DNA from: Desemzia sp. RIT 804
GTDB taxonomy: Bacteria; Bacillota; Bacilli; Lactobacillales; Carnobacteriaceae
Reading direction: 5' to 3'
Length of the DNA: 64,000 bases
Assembly: GCF_016892605.1 (NCBI RefSeq)
Contig: NZ_JAFEMV010000005.1
Span: forward strand, 62,001 to 126,000
Positions 43,031 through 51,168 of the stretch are shown piece after piece (the first letter of the stretch is position 1; each line of letters starts with the position of its first letter). Under the pieces are notes generated by a model. That model did not search any database and was not told where the DNA came from. It saw only the letters and a list, made by a program, of their open reading frames with translations. Made by a program: the position numbers and the translations under genes.

Positions 43031-43453
43031 ATGCTTAATTTCGCTACCGTAGAAGACGTTAACCGACTTTGGAGAGAATTGAGCGTAGAAGAAATTGAAC
43101 GTGCTGAATCACTCCTAGAAGTCATTTCAAACAGTCTTCGAGTGGAAGCTAATGCAGTTGGTAAAGATTTAGACCTTATGGTCCTCGAATCTCCCGTATA
43201 TGCAAGCGTAGTTAAGTCTGTAACAGTCGATGTAGTAGCCAGAACCTTAATGACTTCCACTGACCAAGAGCCAATCACTCAAGCTAGTGAATCGGCTCTT
43301 GGTTATTCGTGGTCGGGTAGTTATTTAGTACCTGGTGGCGGTTTGTTTATCAAGAAAACAGAACTTGCTAGATTAGGTCTTCGCAGGCAGCGTTATGGGG
43401 TGATTGATTTTTATGGCCAAGATAAAGGGAATAACGATTACTTTAGTGGATAA
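43031..43453 (+). CDS. Head-tail connector (Gp19/Gp15/Gp42 family)
   Basis: 140 residues. Helical start FATVEDVNRLWRELSVEEIE, then SVTVDVVARTLMTSTDQEPI and ESALGYSWSGSYLVPGGGLF, the family pattern of the adaptor ring under the portal. It overlaps the next gene by about 40 nt. AAAGGAG lies before the ATG. Confidence 0.82.
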   Translation: MLNFATVEDVNRLWRELSVEEIERAESLLEVISNSLRVEANAVGKDLDLMVLESPVYASVVKSVTVDVVARTLMTSTDQEPITQASESALGYSWSGSYLVPGGGLFIKKTELARLGLRRQRYGVIDFYGQDKGNNDYFSG

Positions 43454-43751
43454 AATCCAAACAGGTAAAGATCCTTTTGGCAATCCAATTTATCAAGATG
43501 CTGAAATACCAGTTGATAATGTTTTGGTTAGTCCTACTTCATCTGATGATGTGGTCAACCAATTAGATTTAACCGGTAGAAAAGCTGTTTACACTTTAGC
43601 AATTCCTAAAGGCGATACGCACAATTGGGAAAATAAAGAAGTGAAGTTTTTCAATCAGCGATGGCGGACTTTCGGTATTCCACTTGAAGGAATCGAACAT
43701 TTAATTCCATTAGATTGGAATAAAAAAGTGATGGTGGAACGTTATGAGTAA
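43413..43751 (+). CDS. Head closure/stopper protein
   Basis: 112 residues from ATG 43413. Beta-rich: ITLVDKIQTGKDPFGNPIYQ, VLVSPTSSDDVVNQLDLTGR, PLEGIEHLIPLDWNKKV. This matches the position and fold expectation of the stopper that seals the connector. Overlaps both neighbours. A start at 43404 is also possible. Confidence 0.75.
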   Translation: MAKIKGITITLVDKIQTGKDPFGNPIYQDAEIPVDNVLVSPTSSDDVVNQLDLTGRKAVYTLAIPKGDTHNWENKEVKFFNQRWRTFGIPLEGIEHLIPLDWNKKVMVERYE

Positions 43752-43980
43752 AATGCAATTTAAATTAAACAGTAGTGGTGTTTCAAGCTTGTTAAAATCA
43801 GCTGAAATGCAAAACGTATTGAGTAAACAAGCGTCTGCAATAAAAAACAGATGCGGCGAAGGCTATGAACAAGACATTTTTGTCGGTAAGAATCGTGCAA
43901 ATGCGATGGTGTGGGCTGATAGTTACCAAGCAAGAAAAGAAAATATGGAAAACAACACACTACTAAAGGCGGTGCGGTAA
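43744..43980 (+). CDS. Short HK97 gp10-like head-tail joining protein
   Basis: 78 residues: KLNSSGVSSLLKSAEMQNVL, then YEQDIFVGKNRANAMVWADS and a basic end. This resembles the minor capsid/tail-joining proteins found here in Listeria- and Lactobacillus-type phages. It overlaps the stopper gene by 8 nt; the next gene starts directly after its stop. Confidence 0.72.
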   Translation: MSKMQFKLNSSGVSSLLKSAEMQNVLSKQASAIKNRCGEGYEQDIFVGKNRANAMVWADSYQARKENMENNTLLKAVR

Positions 43981-44316
43981 ATGATAGAGATAATCATTAA
44001 ACAATTTCTCGACGGTCATTTGTCTGCACCGTCTTTTTTAAAATCTCCAGAAATAAAACCTGACAGATATGTATTGATAGAGAAAACGGGTAGTTCTAAG
44101 AGTAATCATTTACCTTCTGCTACCTTTGCTTTTCAAAGTTACGATGAAACGATGTATGAAGCAGCTGAACTTAACGAGGAATTAAAAGAAGTTATAGAAA
44201 GTTTGATTATTTTAAATGAAATAAGAGGCGTCAAGATAAATAGCGATTACTATTATCCAGACACAACAACAAAAAAAGAACGATACCAAGCGGTATTTGA
44301 TATTAATCATTATTAG
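43981..44316 (+). CDS. Tail terminator/completion protein
   Basis: 111 residues: MIEIIIKQFLDGHLSAPSFL, an alpha/beta body ending ERYQAVFDINHY. Size, order (just before the major tail protein) and sequence style fit the tail completion protein that caps the tail tube. Confidence 0.72.
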   Translation: MIEIIIKQFLDGHLSAPSFLKSPEIKPDRYVLIEKTGSSKSNHLPSATFAFQSYDETMYEAAELNEELKEVIESLIILNEIRGVKINSDYYYPDTTTKKERYQAVFDINHY

Positions 44317-44329
44317 GAGGTAAATATAA

Positions 44330-44908
44330 ATGGCACAAACAGCAAATGTATCAACAGCAAAACCAAAAATTGGTGGTGCGATCTATTCAGCTCCATTAGG
44401 TACGGTATTACCAACGGATGCGTTAACTGACCTGACAGCCGATTTTAAAAGCTTAGGGTATATTTCGGAGGACGGACTTACAAACACAAACACGCCTTCA
44501 ACTGAAAATATCAGAGCATGGGGCGGCGATGTAGTTGCTTCAGTTCAGACTGAAAAAGAAGATTCTTTCGCATACACATTAATCGAAGCAACGAATGTGG
44601 ATGTACTAAAAGAAGTTTATGGATCTAGCAACGTTACTGGAACATTGGATACAGGTATTACTATTACAGCAAACTCAAAAGAACTAGAAGAGCATGTATT
44701 GGTTGTAGATGTAGTTCTAAAAGCGGGTGTTTTAAAACGTATTGTTATCCCTAATGGTAAAGTTTCCGAAGTTGGAGACATTAGTTATACCGATGCTGAT
44801 GCAATTGGTTATGAAACTACTGTACAAGCTATGCCGGACGAAGAAGGAAACTCACATTACGAATACATTCAAAAACCAGTAACTACTCCAGCAGGCGGTG
44901 AAGTATAA
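44330..44908 (+). CDS. Major tail (tube) protein
   Basis: 192 residues: [20 protein letters not shown] at the start, [20 protein letters not shown], and an Asp/Glu-rich beta end. It builds the tail tube as stacked hexamers. AGGAGG lies before the ATG. It is followed, with a 1-nt overlap, by the tail chaperone genes. Confidence 0.88.
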   Translation: MAQTANVSTAKPKIGGAIYSAPLGTVLPTDALTDLTADFKSLGYISEDGLTNTNTPSTENIRAWGGDVVASVQTEKEDSFAYTLIEATNVDVLKEVYGSSNVTGTLDTGITITANSKELEEHVLVVDVVLKAGVLKRIVIPNGKVSEVGDISYTDADAIGYETTVQAMPDEEGNSHYEYIQKPVTTPAGGEV

Positions 44909-45171
44909 TGGCAAAGCAAAAAACGAAATCAGGATTCGAATATGAATTGTCTAAAGAGCGATTAAATAACTATGAATTACTTGAAGCAGTGAGCGAAATC
45001 GATGAAGATCCATTCGCTATTACTCGAGTATTGAAATTGCTTTTAGGCAAAGACGATACGAACCGATTGAAAGATCATGTAAGAACTGAAGAAGGAATCG
45101 TTCCGGCTGATAAACTGACTGATGAAATTACCGAAATTTTTCAATCTAAAGTTGAAACAAAAAACTCTTAG
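44908..45171 (+). CDS. Tail assembly chaperone, short form (gpG analogue)
   Basis: 87 residues, acidic and helical (ERLNNYELLEAVSEIDEDPF). It coats the tape measure before tube assembly. The slippery sequence A AAA AAC (45159-45165) lies just before its stop at 45171. ATG in a TAATG overlap with the tail tube gene. Confidence 0.85.
   Translation: MAKQKTKSGFEYELSKERLNNYELLEAVSEIDEDPFAITRVLKLLLGKDDTNRLKDHVRTEEGIVPADKLTDEITEIFQSKVETKNS
45159..45165 (+). other. Programmed -1 ribosomal frameshift site
   Basis: In the chaperone frame the codons read ACA AAA AAC TCT TAG. The heptamer A AAA AAC is the classic X XXY YYZ. After slipping back one base the frame reads CTC TTA GTC CTT GCT AGA ATG, straight into the 45183-45563 frame. 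Confidence 0.85.
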
Positions 45172-45563
45172 TCCTTGCTAGAATGATAAAAACTGACGAG
45201 AACGCATTGATTTGCGACTTGGCAGAGACTTATCACATATACGATTACAAACAGCTACCGTTAACTACGATAGCTGTTTTTTCTGTTGGTTTGAGAGATA
45301 ACTCGCGTATAAAAATGAAGATGAATAATCAAACTGTGGAGTTAAACACTCTATTAATGGCTGGAATTAGCGATAAATTAAGCACCTTATTGTGGTGGAA
45401 AACGAAAGATGGGCAAAAAGGCATTAATAAACCTACTTCATTAGTAGACGTACTGACTAACACTCAACCAAAAGAAAACAACGTAATCGCATTTAGTTCT
45501 GGCGAGGACTTTATAAACAGGAGAAATGAACTTCTGAAACACTCCAGGAAGGGAGGTTCATAA
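45165..45563 (+). CDS. Tail assembly chaperone, T extension of the gpGT fusion
   Basis: The open -1 frame downstream of the slip site. 126 residues from an internal ATG at 45183, which has no good ribosome site, so it is probably made only as a fusion with the protein from 44908. Sequence: MIKTDENALICDLAETYHIY, PLTTIAVFSVGLRDNSRIKM. The T part links the chaperone to the tube subunits. Confidence 0.82.
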   Translation, partial: LLVLARMIKTDENALICDLAETYHIYDYKQLPLTTIAVFSVGLRDNSRIKMKMNNQTVELNTLLMAGISDKLSTLLWWKTKDGQKGINKPTSLVDVLTNTQPKENNVIAFSSGEDFINRRNELLKHSRKGGS

Positions 45564-46099
45564 TGGCAACAGAATTAGGACAAGCATATATACAAATCAT
45601 GCCTTCTGCTAAAGGTATACAAGGTTCAATTCAAAAACAATTCGATCCAGAAGCTGAATCTGCTGGTAAAAGCGCTGGTAGTAAGTTAGGTGCTGGAATA
45701 AAAATGGCAGCAGTAGCGGCTGTCGCTGCAACAGGTGTGGCTTTAGGTGCAATCATAAGCAAGTCTCTGACAGAAGGGGCAGCACTTCAACAATCGTTAG
45801 GTGGTATTGAAACACTATTTAAAGGTAGCGGCGATAAAGTAAAAGCTTTTGCAAATGATGCTTATAAAACAGCTGGTATGTCGGCAAATGACTATATGCA
45901 GACTGTAACAAGCTTTAGTGCAAGTTTGCTGCAATCTATGGGCGGAGACACTGAAAAAGCCGCAGATGTTGCAAATATGGCTTTAATTGACATGTCTGAT
46001 AATGCGAACAAGATGGGTACTAGCATGGAAAGTATTCAAGACGCTTATAAAGGTTTTGCGAAACAGAATTATACAATGTTAGATAACTTATCACTGGGT
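45563..46099 (+). CDS. Tape measure protein, exon 1
   Basis: 179 codons up to GGT at 46097-46099. Typical start TELGQAYIQIMPSAKGIQGS and the motif FAKQNYTMLDNL near the end. Unspliced, the frame runs 34 further codons into intron sequence and stops at 46204. Joined to 47019 it continues ...SLG-YGGTKTEMERLL, the sequence expected in tape measure proteins. TAATG overlap with the chaperone gene. Confidence 0.9.
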
Positions 46100-47018
46100 G
46101 GACACAACCGTTTAGCTCAGTATAAACCTCTTGAAAACGGTGGAACTCTTAACGTATTAAGACGAAGACAATACCGTGCGAAATATGAATGTTTAGTTGC
46201 TTAAAACCCTTGATATTAAAGTGTTTGTTTGGTAAAATGAATATAACGAACACGAGGTAGAAAGGGAGGTTTTTTTATGTGGAAAAAAGTAAACAGAAAC
46301 GACAATTATTCTATTAATGAACAAGGTCAAGTTAGGAACGACAAAACGGGGTTAATTAAAACTCCAACGCTAAATAAAAGAAACGGATATCTAGTGTTGG
46401 ATTTATATAAAAACAACAAACGTGAGAAGGTTCCGATTCATAGGCTTGTAGCAGAAGCTTTTATTCCTAATCCTGAAAACAAATTAACAGTAGATCATGC
46501 TGATGGAGATAGAAAAAATAATTCTATTGAAAACCTGAGGTGGGCTACTTATTCAGAGCAAAACTCTAGATTTGAAACTAATGGAGTTAGGAGTGACCAA
46601 GTAACGGTTAAGCGTTATAAAGAAAAACGCAAAAAACGCGGTGGCGGTCATGAAGCTTGGCTAGAAATTATTGAAACCCTTGAATTTGATAGTGTAAAAG
46701 AGACTGCTGAATACTTTGGTTATAACGCTGGGAATATATCTCAAATGCTAAAAAAAGGCACAATCGGACAACGCGGCAGAGCGAGAGGATACCAGTTTTC
46801 ATATAAAAAACAAAACTAATATTTCATAAACGTGTAACGACTATCGAAACAGATTAAACACTCTATTAATAGGGTGTTTTTTTAATGGAGTAGAGTACAC
46901 TCAAGTGAGTGGAAGTGGGAGGGTGCTTAACGCACAAGATATAGTCTAATCTGCACGGAAACATGCAGCAGTTCATAAGAGAACGGTCATAAATTAACGA
47001 TTTATGGCGAATATAATG
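46100..47018 (+). ncRNA. Group I self-splicing intron (IA type, td-like)
   Basis: 919 nt. P1: exon ACUGGGU (46093-46099) pairs with IGS GCUCAGU (46115-46121), with U-G at the splice site. P4: ACGGT (46137-46141) with ACCGT (46173-46177) inside the conserved AGACAATACCGTGC. P7: GACTAT (46839-46844) with ATAGTC (46941-46946) inside AAGATATAGTCT. A P9-type hairpin CTGCACGGAAACATGCAG follows. The 3' end is ATAATG with terminal G47018. The core closely follows the T4 td intron. An HNH gene lies in a loop. Confidence 0.93.
46277..46819 (+). CDS. Intron-encoded HNH homing endonuclease
   Basis: 180 residues. NUMOD4-like start (MWKKVNRNDNYSINEQGQVR), HNH_3 core HRLVAEAFIPNPENKLTVDH ... NNSIENLRWATYSEQN, and a C-terminal NUMOD1-type HTH (SVKETAEYFGYNAGNISQML). 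A strong AAAGGGAGG lies before the ATG. It is inserted between P4-P6 and P7 of the intron and would cut intronless tape measure genes, driving intron homing. The architecture is like I-HmuI-type enzymes. Confidence 0.9.
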   Translation: MWKKVNRNDNYSINEQGQVRNDKTGLIKTPTLNKRNGYLVLDLYKNNKREKVPIHRLVAEAFIPNPENKLTVDHADGDRKNNSIENLRWATYSEQNSRFETNGVRSDQVTVKRYKEKRKKRGGGHEAWLEIIETLEFDSVKETAEYFGYNAGNISQMLKKGTIGQRGRARGYQFSYKKQN

Positions 47019-48884
47019 TATGGCGGTACTAAAACTGAAATGGAACGATTACTTGCTGATGCTACAAAACTAACAGGTGTTAAGTACGATATCAGCAATT
47101 TAGATGATGTATATAACGCTATTCACGCTGTACAGGAAGAAATGGGTATTACAGGTACTACAGCAAAAGAGGCATCTGAAACATTCAGTGGATCATTAGA
47201 TTCTATGAAAGCTGCTTTTGCTAACGTAATGGGAGGTTTATCGCTTGGTCAAGATATTCAACCAGCTTTACAAGCTTTAGCGACTACCACGTCCACATTC
47301 TTATTCGGTAACTTCTTACCAATGGTAAAAAACATTTTATCTGCATTACCTGGAGCATTTGTCACATTATTTCAATCAGCCGCTCCATTATTCATGCAAG
47401 CGGGAACTGATTTTCTAAGCAGTTTAGGTATCGGTATAACTGGTGGAATGGGTGACTTATTATCAACATTCATGGCTACGATTAATCCAGTTATTGCGGG
47501 TATTAAAACGGCGTTTAGTCAAATACCACAGCTATTTCAAACAATAGTAAGTTCAGTGACTCCATTTATCAGTATAATAGCTGCTGGATTCGCTAAGTTA
47601 GACTTTAGTGGATTTCAGTCTCTTATTTCAGCTGTCGTGCCGGCTATTCAAAATGCTTTTTCTGTCATGATGGGAATTGTCGGACCAGCGATAGAATCAG
47701 TGGTTAGTTCTTTTGTAAACATGTGGAATGCGGCACAGCCACTTATATCGGTTTTGGCAACTGCTTTAATGCCTGTATTACAAGTTTTAGGTGCATTTAT
47801 TGGTGGTGTGCTAAAAGGTGTTTTGATGGGGCTTTCTGCAACATTTAGCACAATAGGGACTGTGGTTAGTTTCTTAACTCCAGTGATTGCATTCCTGGTT
47901 GAAGGATTCAAAGCAATAGTGCCTGCGTTAACTACAGTTGCAACTTGGGTAGGTACAGTTATTGGATTTTTTACAAACTTAAGTGGAGCTGGAAATTCAT
48001 TAAAATCAATTTTAACTAGCGCGTGGTCAAATATAAAAAATGGTATTTCGATTGCAGGTTCAGGGATTTCTTCAGTTATTAATGTTATCAAATCAGCTTT
48101 TTCTGGTGCTGGTTCAGCCGGAGGAGTTCTAAAAAATGTGTTAAGCATGGCATGGAACGCTATACGTTCAGTAATTTCAACAGTTAGTGGTTCTATAAAA
48201 GGTGCGATTAACGGAGTTAAATCAGTGTTTAACGGTTTGAAAACCACTGGGAATTCATTAAAAAGTGGAATAGCTGGTGCTTGGAACTCAATGAGCAGTA
48301 CCGTAACAAGCGTCGGGGCTAGTATAACTGGAGTAGTTGATAAAGTTAAAAATATATTTAACAGTTTAAAAGACATTGATATCAGTGGCGCTGGTTCAGC
48401 TATCATGAACGGTTTCTTAGGCGGTTTGAAGAAAGCTTATGACGGCGTAAAAAACTTCGTTGGAGGTATCGCTGGATGGATTGCCGATAACAAAGGACCT
48501 ATTGATTACGATAGACGTTTATTGATTCCAGCCGGTGAAGCTATTATGGGTGGTTTGAATGAAGGGTTAGCTGATAGATTTAAAGATGTTCAGCAAACAG
48601 TTGGTGGAATGGCTGCTGGTTTAGCAAATCAATTCGATTCAGAACCCACAAGTTTTGAAGTTAGAAAGAATATGATTTACGGATTATCTGCTGATCAAGC
48701 AAGGATGCCAGTAGCAGCGAACAATTATCGCGCAAATGACAATGCGGAAGTGATTCAGCTGTTAAAAGAATTAAAGAACCTAACAGTTGTTTTAGATGAT
48801 GGTACTGTCGTGGGTAAATTAGGCCCAGCATTTAATCAGTATTTTGGTAATGAAGTAGCTATGGATGGGAGGTTAGGACGATGA
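47019..48884 (+). CDS. Tape measure protein, exon 2
   Basis: 621 residues starting YGGTKTEMERLLADATKLTG. Long hydrophobic and Gly/Ala/Ser-rich segments (residues about 100-350), as in tape measures that span the membrane during DNA entry. There are amphipathic repeats (SAWSNIKNGISIAGSGISSV; SAFSGAGSAGGVLKNVLSMA) and an end with WIADNKGPIDYDRRLLIPAG. The full spliced protein is 800 residues. The in-frame ATG at 47004 is intron sequence, not a start. The stop overlaps the Dit start. Confidence 0.9.
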   Translation, partial: YGGTKTEMERLLADATKLTGVKYDISNLDDVYNAIHAVQEEMGITGTTAKEASETFSGSLDSMKAAFANVMGGLSLGQDIQPALQALATTTSTFLFGNFLPMVKNILSALPGAFVTLFQSAAPLFMQAGTDFLSSLGIGITGGMGDLLSTFMATINPVIAGIKTAFSQIPQLFQTIVSSVTPFISIIAAGFAKLDFSGFQSLISAVVPAIQNAFSVMMGIVGPAIESVVSSFVNMWNAAQPLISVLATALMPVLQVLGAFIGGVLKGVLMGLSATFSTIGTVVSFLTPVIAFLVEGFKAIVPALTTVATWVGTVIGFFTNLSGAGNSLKSILTSAWSNIKNGISIAGSGISSVINVIKSAFSGAGSAGGVLKNVLSMAWNAIRSVISTVSGSIKGAINGVKSVFNGLKTTGNSLKSGIAGAWNSMSSTVTSVGASITGVVDKVKNIFNSLKDIDISGAGSAIMNGFLGGLKKAYDGVKNFVGGIAGWIADNKGPIDYDRRLLIPAGEAIMGGLNEGLADRFKDVQQTVGGMAAGLANQFDSEPTSFEVRKNMIYGLSADQARMPVAANNYRANDNAEVIQLLKELKNLTVVLDDGTVVGKLGPAFNQYFGNEVAMDGRLGR

Positions 48885-49585
48885 GCGGCTTTAGATTTAA
48901 TGGAGAACATATAAATGACAAATTTCCAAATTTAAAATATGTTGAACGTTCTACACCTCCTCCTGAAGAAGTTCTTATTAAAGACTCCGTTATCGGTATG
49001 CAAGGCGATTATGATTTTGCTATTGCGTTATTTGGAGAGAGACTGTACGAGAATAGGGAATTAACCTATTTTTTCAACGGAAAAGAATCAGATGACAATA
49101 GTAAAACATTCAACAAAAGACTACTGGAAAATTGGTTATTACAAGGCAGTTACATGCCGTTATACGATGACAAAGAGCCTATGTATTATTATATGGCTAG
49201 ATGTGTAGGTGTGGATTTAGACAACGACGACGGAATATTAAAAGCGCCTTATACAATCACTTTCGATGCTTACCCTTTTAAAATTAAAGAATCAATCGAA
49301 GGTAGTCCGTATTGGGATGATTATGACGTTTCAGACTACTATCAAGAAAATGAATTTGAAGTAAATGGGACAACTACTATTCAAATGATGAATACAGGAA
49401 CTAAAGGAATTGCTCCAGAAATCGTTTTAAGCTCTCAAATGACGATTACGAAAGGAAATAACCAATTTATTTTGTCTGCTGGCAAACACACTATTGAAGA
49501 TCTTAGATTTGAAATTGGAATGAACACCTTAAATGTAATAGGAAATGGAACCGTAAAATTTATTTGGCATAAGGAAGTGATTTAA
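48881..49585 (+). CDS. Distal tail protein (Dit)
   Basis: 234 residues, SPP1 gp19.1-like: an N-terminal belt domain (FRFNGEHINDKFPNLKYVER; ELTYFFNGKESDDNSKTF) with TITFDAYPFKIKES, and a galectin-like C-terminal part (TTTIQMMNTGTKGIAPEIVL). It forms the hub ring joining the tail tube to the tip. ATGA overlap with the tape measure gene. Confidence 0.88.
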   Translation: MSGFRFNGEHINDKFPNLKYVERSTPPPEEVLIKDSVIGMQGDYDFAIALFGERLYENRELTYFFNGKESDDNSKTFNKRLLENWLLQGSYMPLYDDKEPMYYYMARCVGVDLDNDDGILKAPYTITFDAYPFKIKESIEGSPYWDDYDVSDYYQENEFEVNGTTTIQMMNTGTKGIAPEIVLSSQMTITKGNNQFILSAGKHTIEDLRFEIGMNTLNVIGNGTVKFIWHKEVI

Positions 49586-51153
49586 TGTATCGAGTAGTTA
49601 TTTACGATGGACCAAATGACAATACTGGAACTATTATTCACTCTCCTTATGTAAATGGTCAAAAATTATCTTCCGGTAGTATTACTCAAGTTGTTGAAGG
49701 TATAGATTCAATGAATTTTGTAATTAATCCTAAAAACGCTGGTTGGGGGAAAATAAAACCTTTAACCACATTAATCAAAGTTACCAATGTTAAAACTGGG
49801 TCTGTTGAATTTGAAGGTAGAGTGCTTAAACCTAAAGAAGTTATGAGTAGTAGCGGGTCTATTTTTACCAAACAATATACGTGCGAATCTGAATTGGCTT
49901 ATTTATTAGATTCTAGTCAGCGTCACGGAGAATACCATAACATGACGGTTGCGCAGTTCTTGCAAATTATCTTAGATAACCATAACGCAAAAATGGAACC
50001 ATATAAACGTTTCAAATTAGGTAATGTCACAGTTACAAATTCGACTGATAATGTTTATCGCTATCTTGGTTATGAGAATACCTATGACACCATAAAAGAC
50101 AAGTTGTTAGATCGTTTAGGTGGGTATTTGGTTGTTCGTAGAGAGTCGAATGATTTGTATTTAGATTATCTGGCAGAAGTAGGTAAGTTATCAACTACCA
50201 CCATTAAATTTAGACGAAACATGAAAGATATGTCTCGTGAAATTGACCCTACAGAGGTTATTACTAGATTGGTTCCTTTGGGCGCTCAAATAGAGAGTGA
50301 AGACGAAACCGCAACGGACGCTAGTAAAGCTAGGGTGGATATTAAATCAGTCAACAATGGTCTTGATTACATTGAGGACCCACAGTTGATTGCAGAGTTT
50401 GGTTTTATTGAAAAGTCGATGTATTTTGATGATATAAATCAACCAAACATTTTAAAAACACGCGGACAGCAATTTATGGATAGCCAAAAAGCTTCACGAA
50501 ATGGATTCGAGTTAACTCCATTAGATTTAAGTTTAAATGATTTAGATGCTGAAAGTATCGTTCGTGGAGATTGGTATTTGGTTGACAACCCTGTATTTGC
50601 TATAAACGAGCCGTTGCAGGTAATTAAAAAAGACTTGAATATAATTAACCCATTAGATATAAAAACGACGATAGGTGAGAAATTCAAGACGTTAGCGCAG
50701 TATCAAGTTGAAGCTAATAAAGGAATGCAGCGATATGGCGAGCTTCAAAGGTCGATAAATAATCAGGTACAAACGATTGGCGCTTTAAAGACTCAAATAA
50801 ATAATGTAAATACAGCAGTAGATGTCATTAATGTGCAAATAGATGAAGCTGACATTCCTGGTTTAAAACAATCAGTAGATGATTTAAACGTTATTGTAGA
50901 TACTTTAAACCAATCAATCGGCGACATACCAGTATACGGTCCAGTAACGTATACAGAACCAGGTATTATGATTCCAGAAGACAAAATCAAGTTAGATGAA
51001 CTAGAGAATTACACAGAGGCGACTCAAACAAAGAGTGGTCTTTTTAGTATGTCTGATAAATCAAAGTTAGATTTAATCACTGTGGAAACTCCAATTGATT
51101 TGAATGATTTATTGACTAGGATTGAAGCTTTAGAAACACCTACTGAAATTTAA
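49585..51153 (+). CDS. Tail-associated protein (Tal, prophage endopeptidase-like)
   Basis: 522 residues. A gp27/Tal-type N-terminus (VIYDGPNDNTGTIIHSPYVN; GIDSMNFVINPKNAGW), DTIKDKLLDRLGGYLVVRRE, EVITRLVPLGAQIESEDETA, and a coiled-coil end. It forms the tail tip and may hold or lead to the wall-degrading activity, but no catalytic domain is added at the C-terminus. It starts 1 nt before the Dit stop. Confidence 0.85.
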   Translation: MYRVVIYDGPNDNTGTIIHSPYVNGQKLSSGSITQVVEGIDSMNFVINPKNAGWGKIKPLTTLIKVTNVKTGSVEFEGRVLKPKEVMSSSGSIFTKQYTCESELAYLLDSSQRHGEYHNMTVAQFLQIILDNHNAKMEPYKRFKLGNVTVTNSTDNVYRYLGYENTYDTIKDKLLDRLGGYLVVRRESNDLYLDYLAEVGKLSTTTIKFRRNMKDMSREIDPTEVITRLVPLGAQIESEDETATDASKARVDIKSVNNGLDYIEDPQLIAEFGFIEKSMYFDDINQPNILKTRGQQFMDSQKASRNGFELTPLDLSLNDLDAESIVRGDWYLVDNPVFAINEPLQVIKKDLNIINPLDIKTTIGEKFKTLAQYQVEANKGMQRYGELQRSINNQVQTIGALKTQINNVNTAVDVINVQIDEADIPGLKQSVDDLNVIVDTLNQSIGDIPVYGPVTYTEPGIMIPEDKIKLDELENYTEATQTKSGLFSMSDKSKLDLITVETPIDLNDLLTRIEALETPTEI

Positions 51154-51168
51154 AGGAGTTGACCATAA

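Noticed and set aside
46100-46204. C-terminal tail of a 213-residue tape measure product
   Set aside because: The 34 codons after 46099 are intron sequence including the IGS and P4 elements; the unspliced product would be truncated.
47004-47018. ATG 47004 as the start of a separate tail gene
   Set aside because: It lies in the last 15 nt of the group I intron; the downstream frame is exon 2 of the tape measure gene.
47648-48406. Long minus-strand open frame within the tape measure gene
   Set aside because: A shadow frame over a repetitive Gly/Ala/Ser coding region; it is in a block transcribed only rightward.
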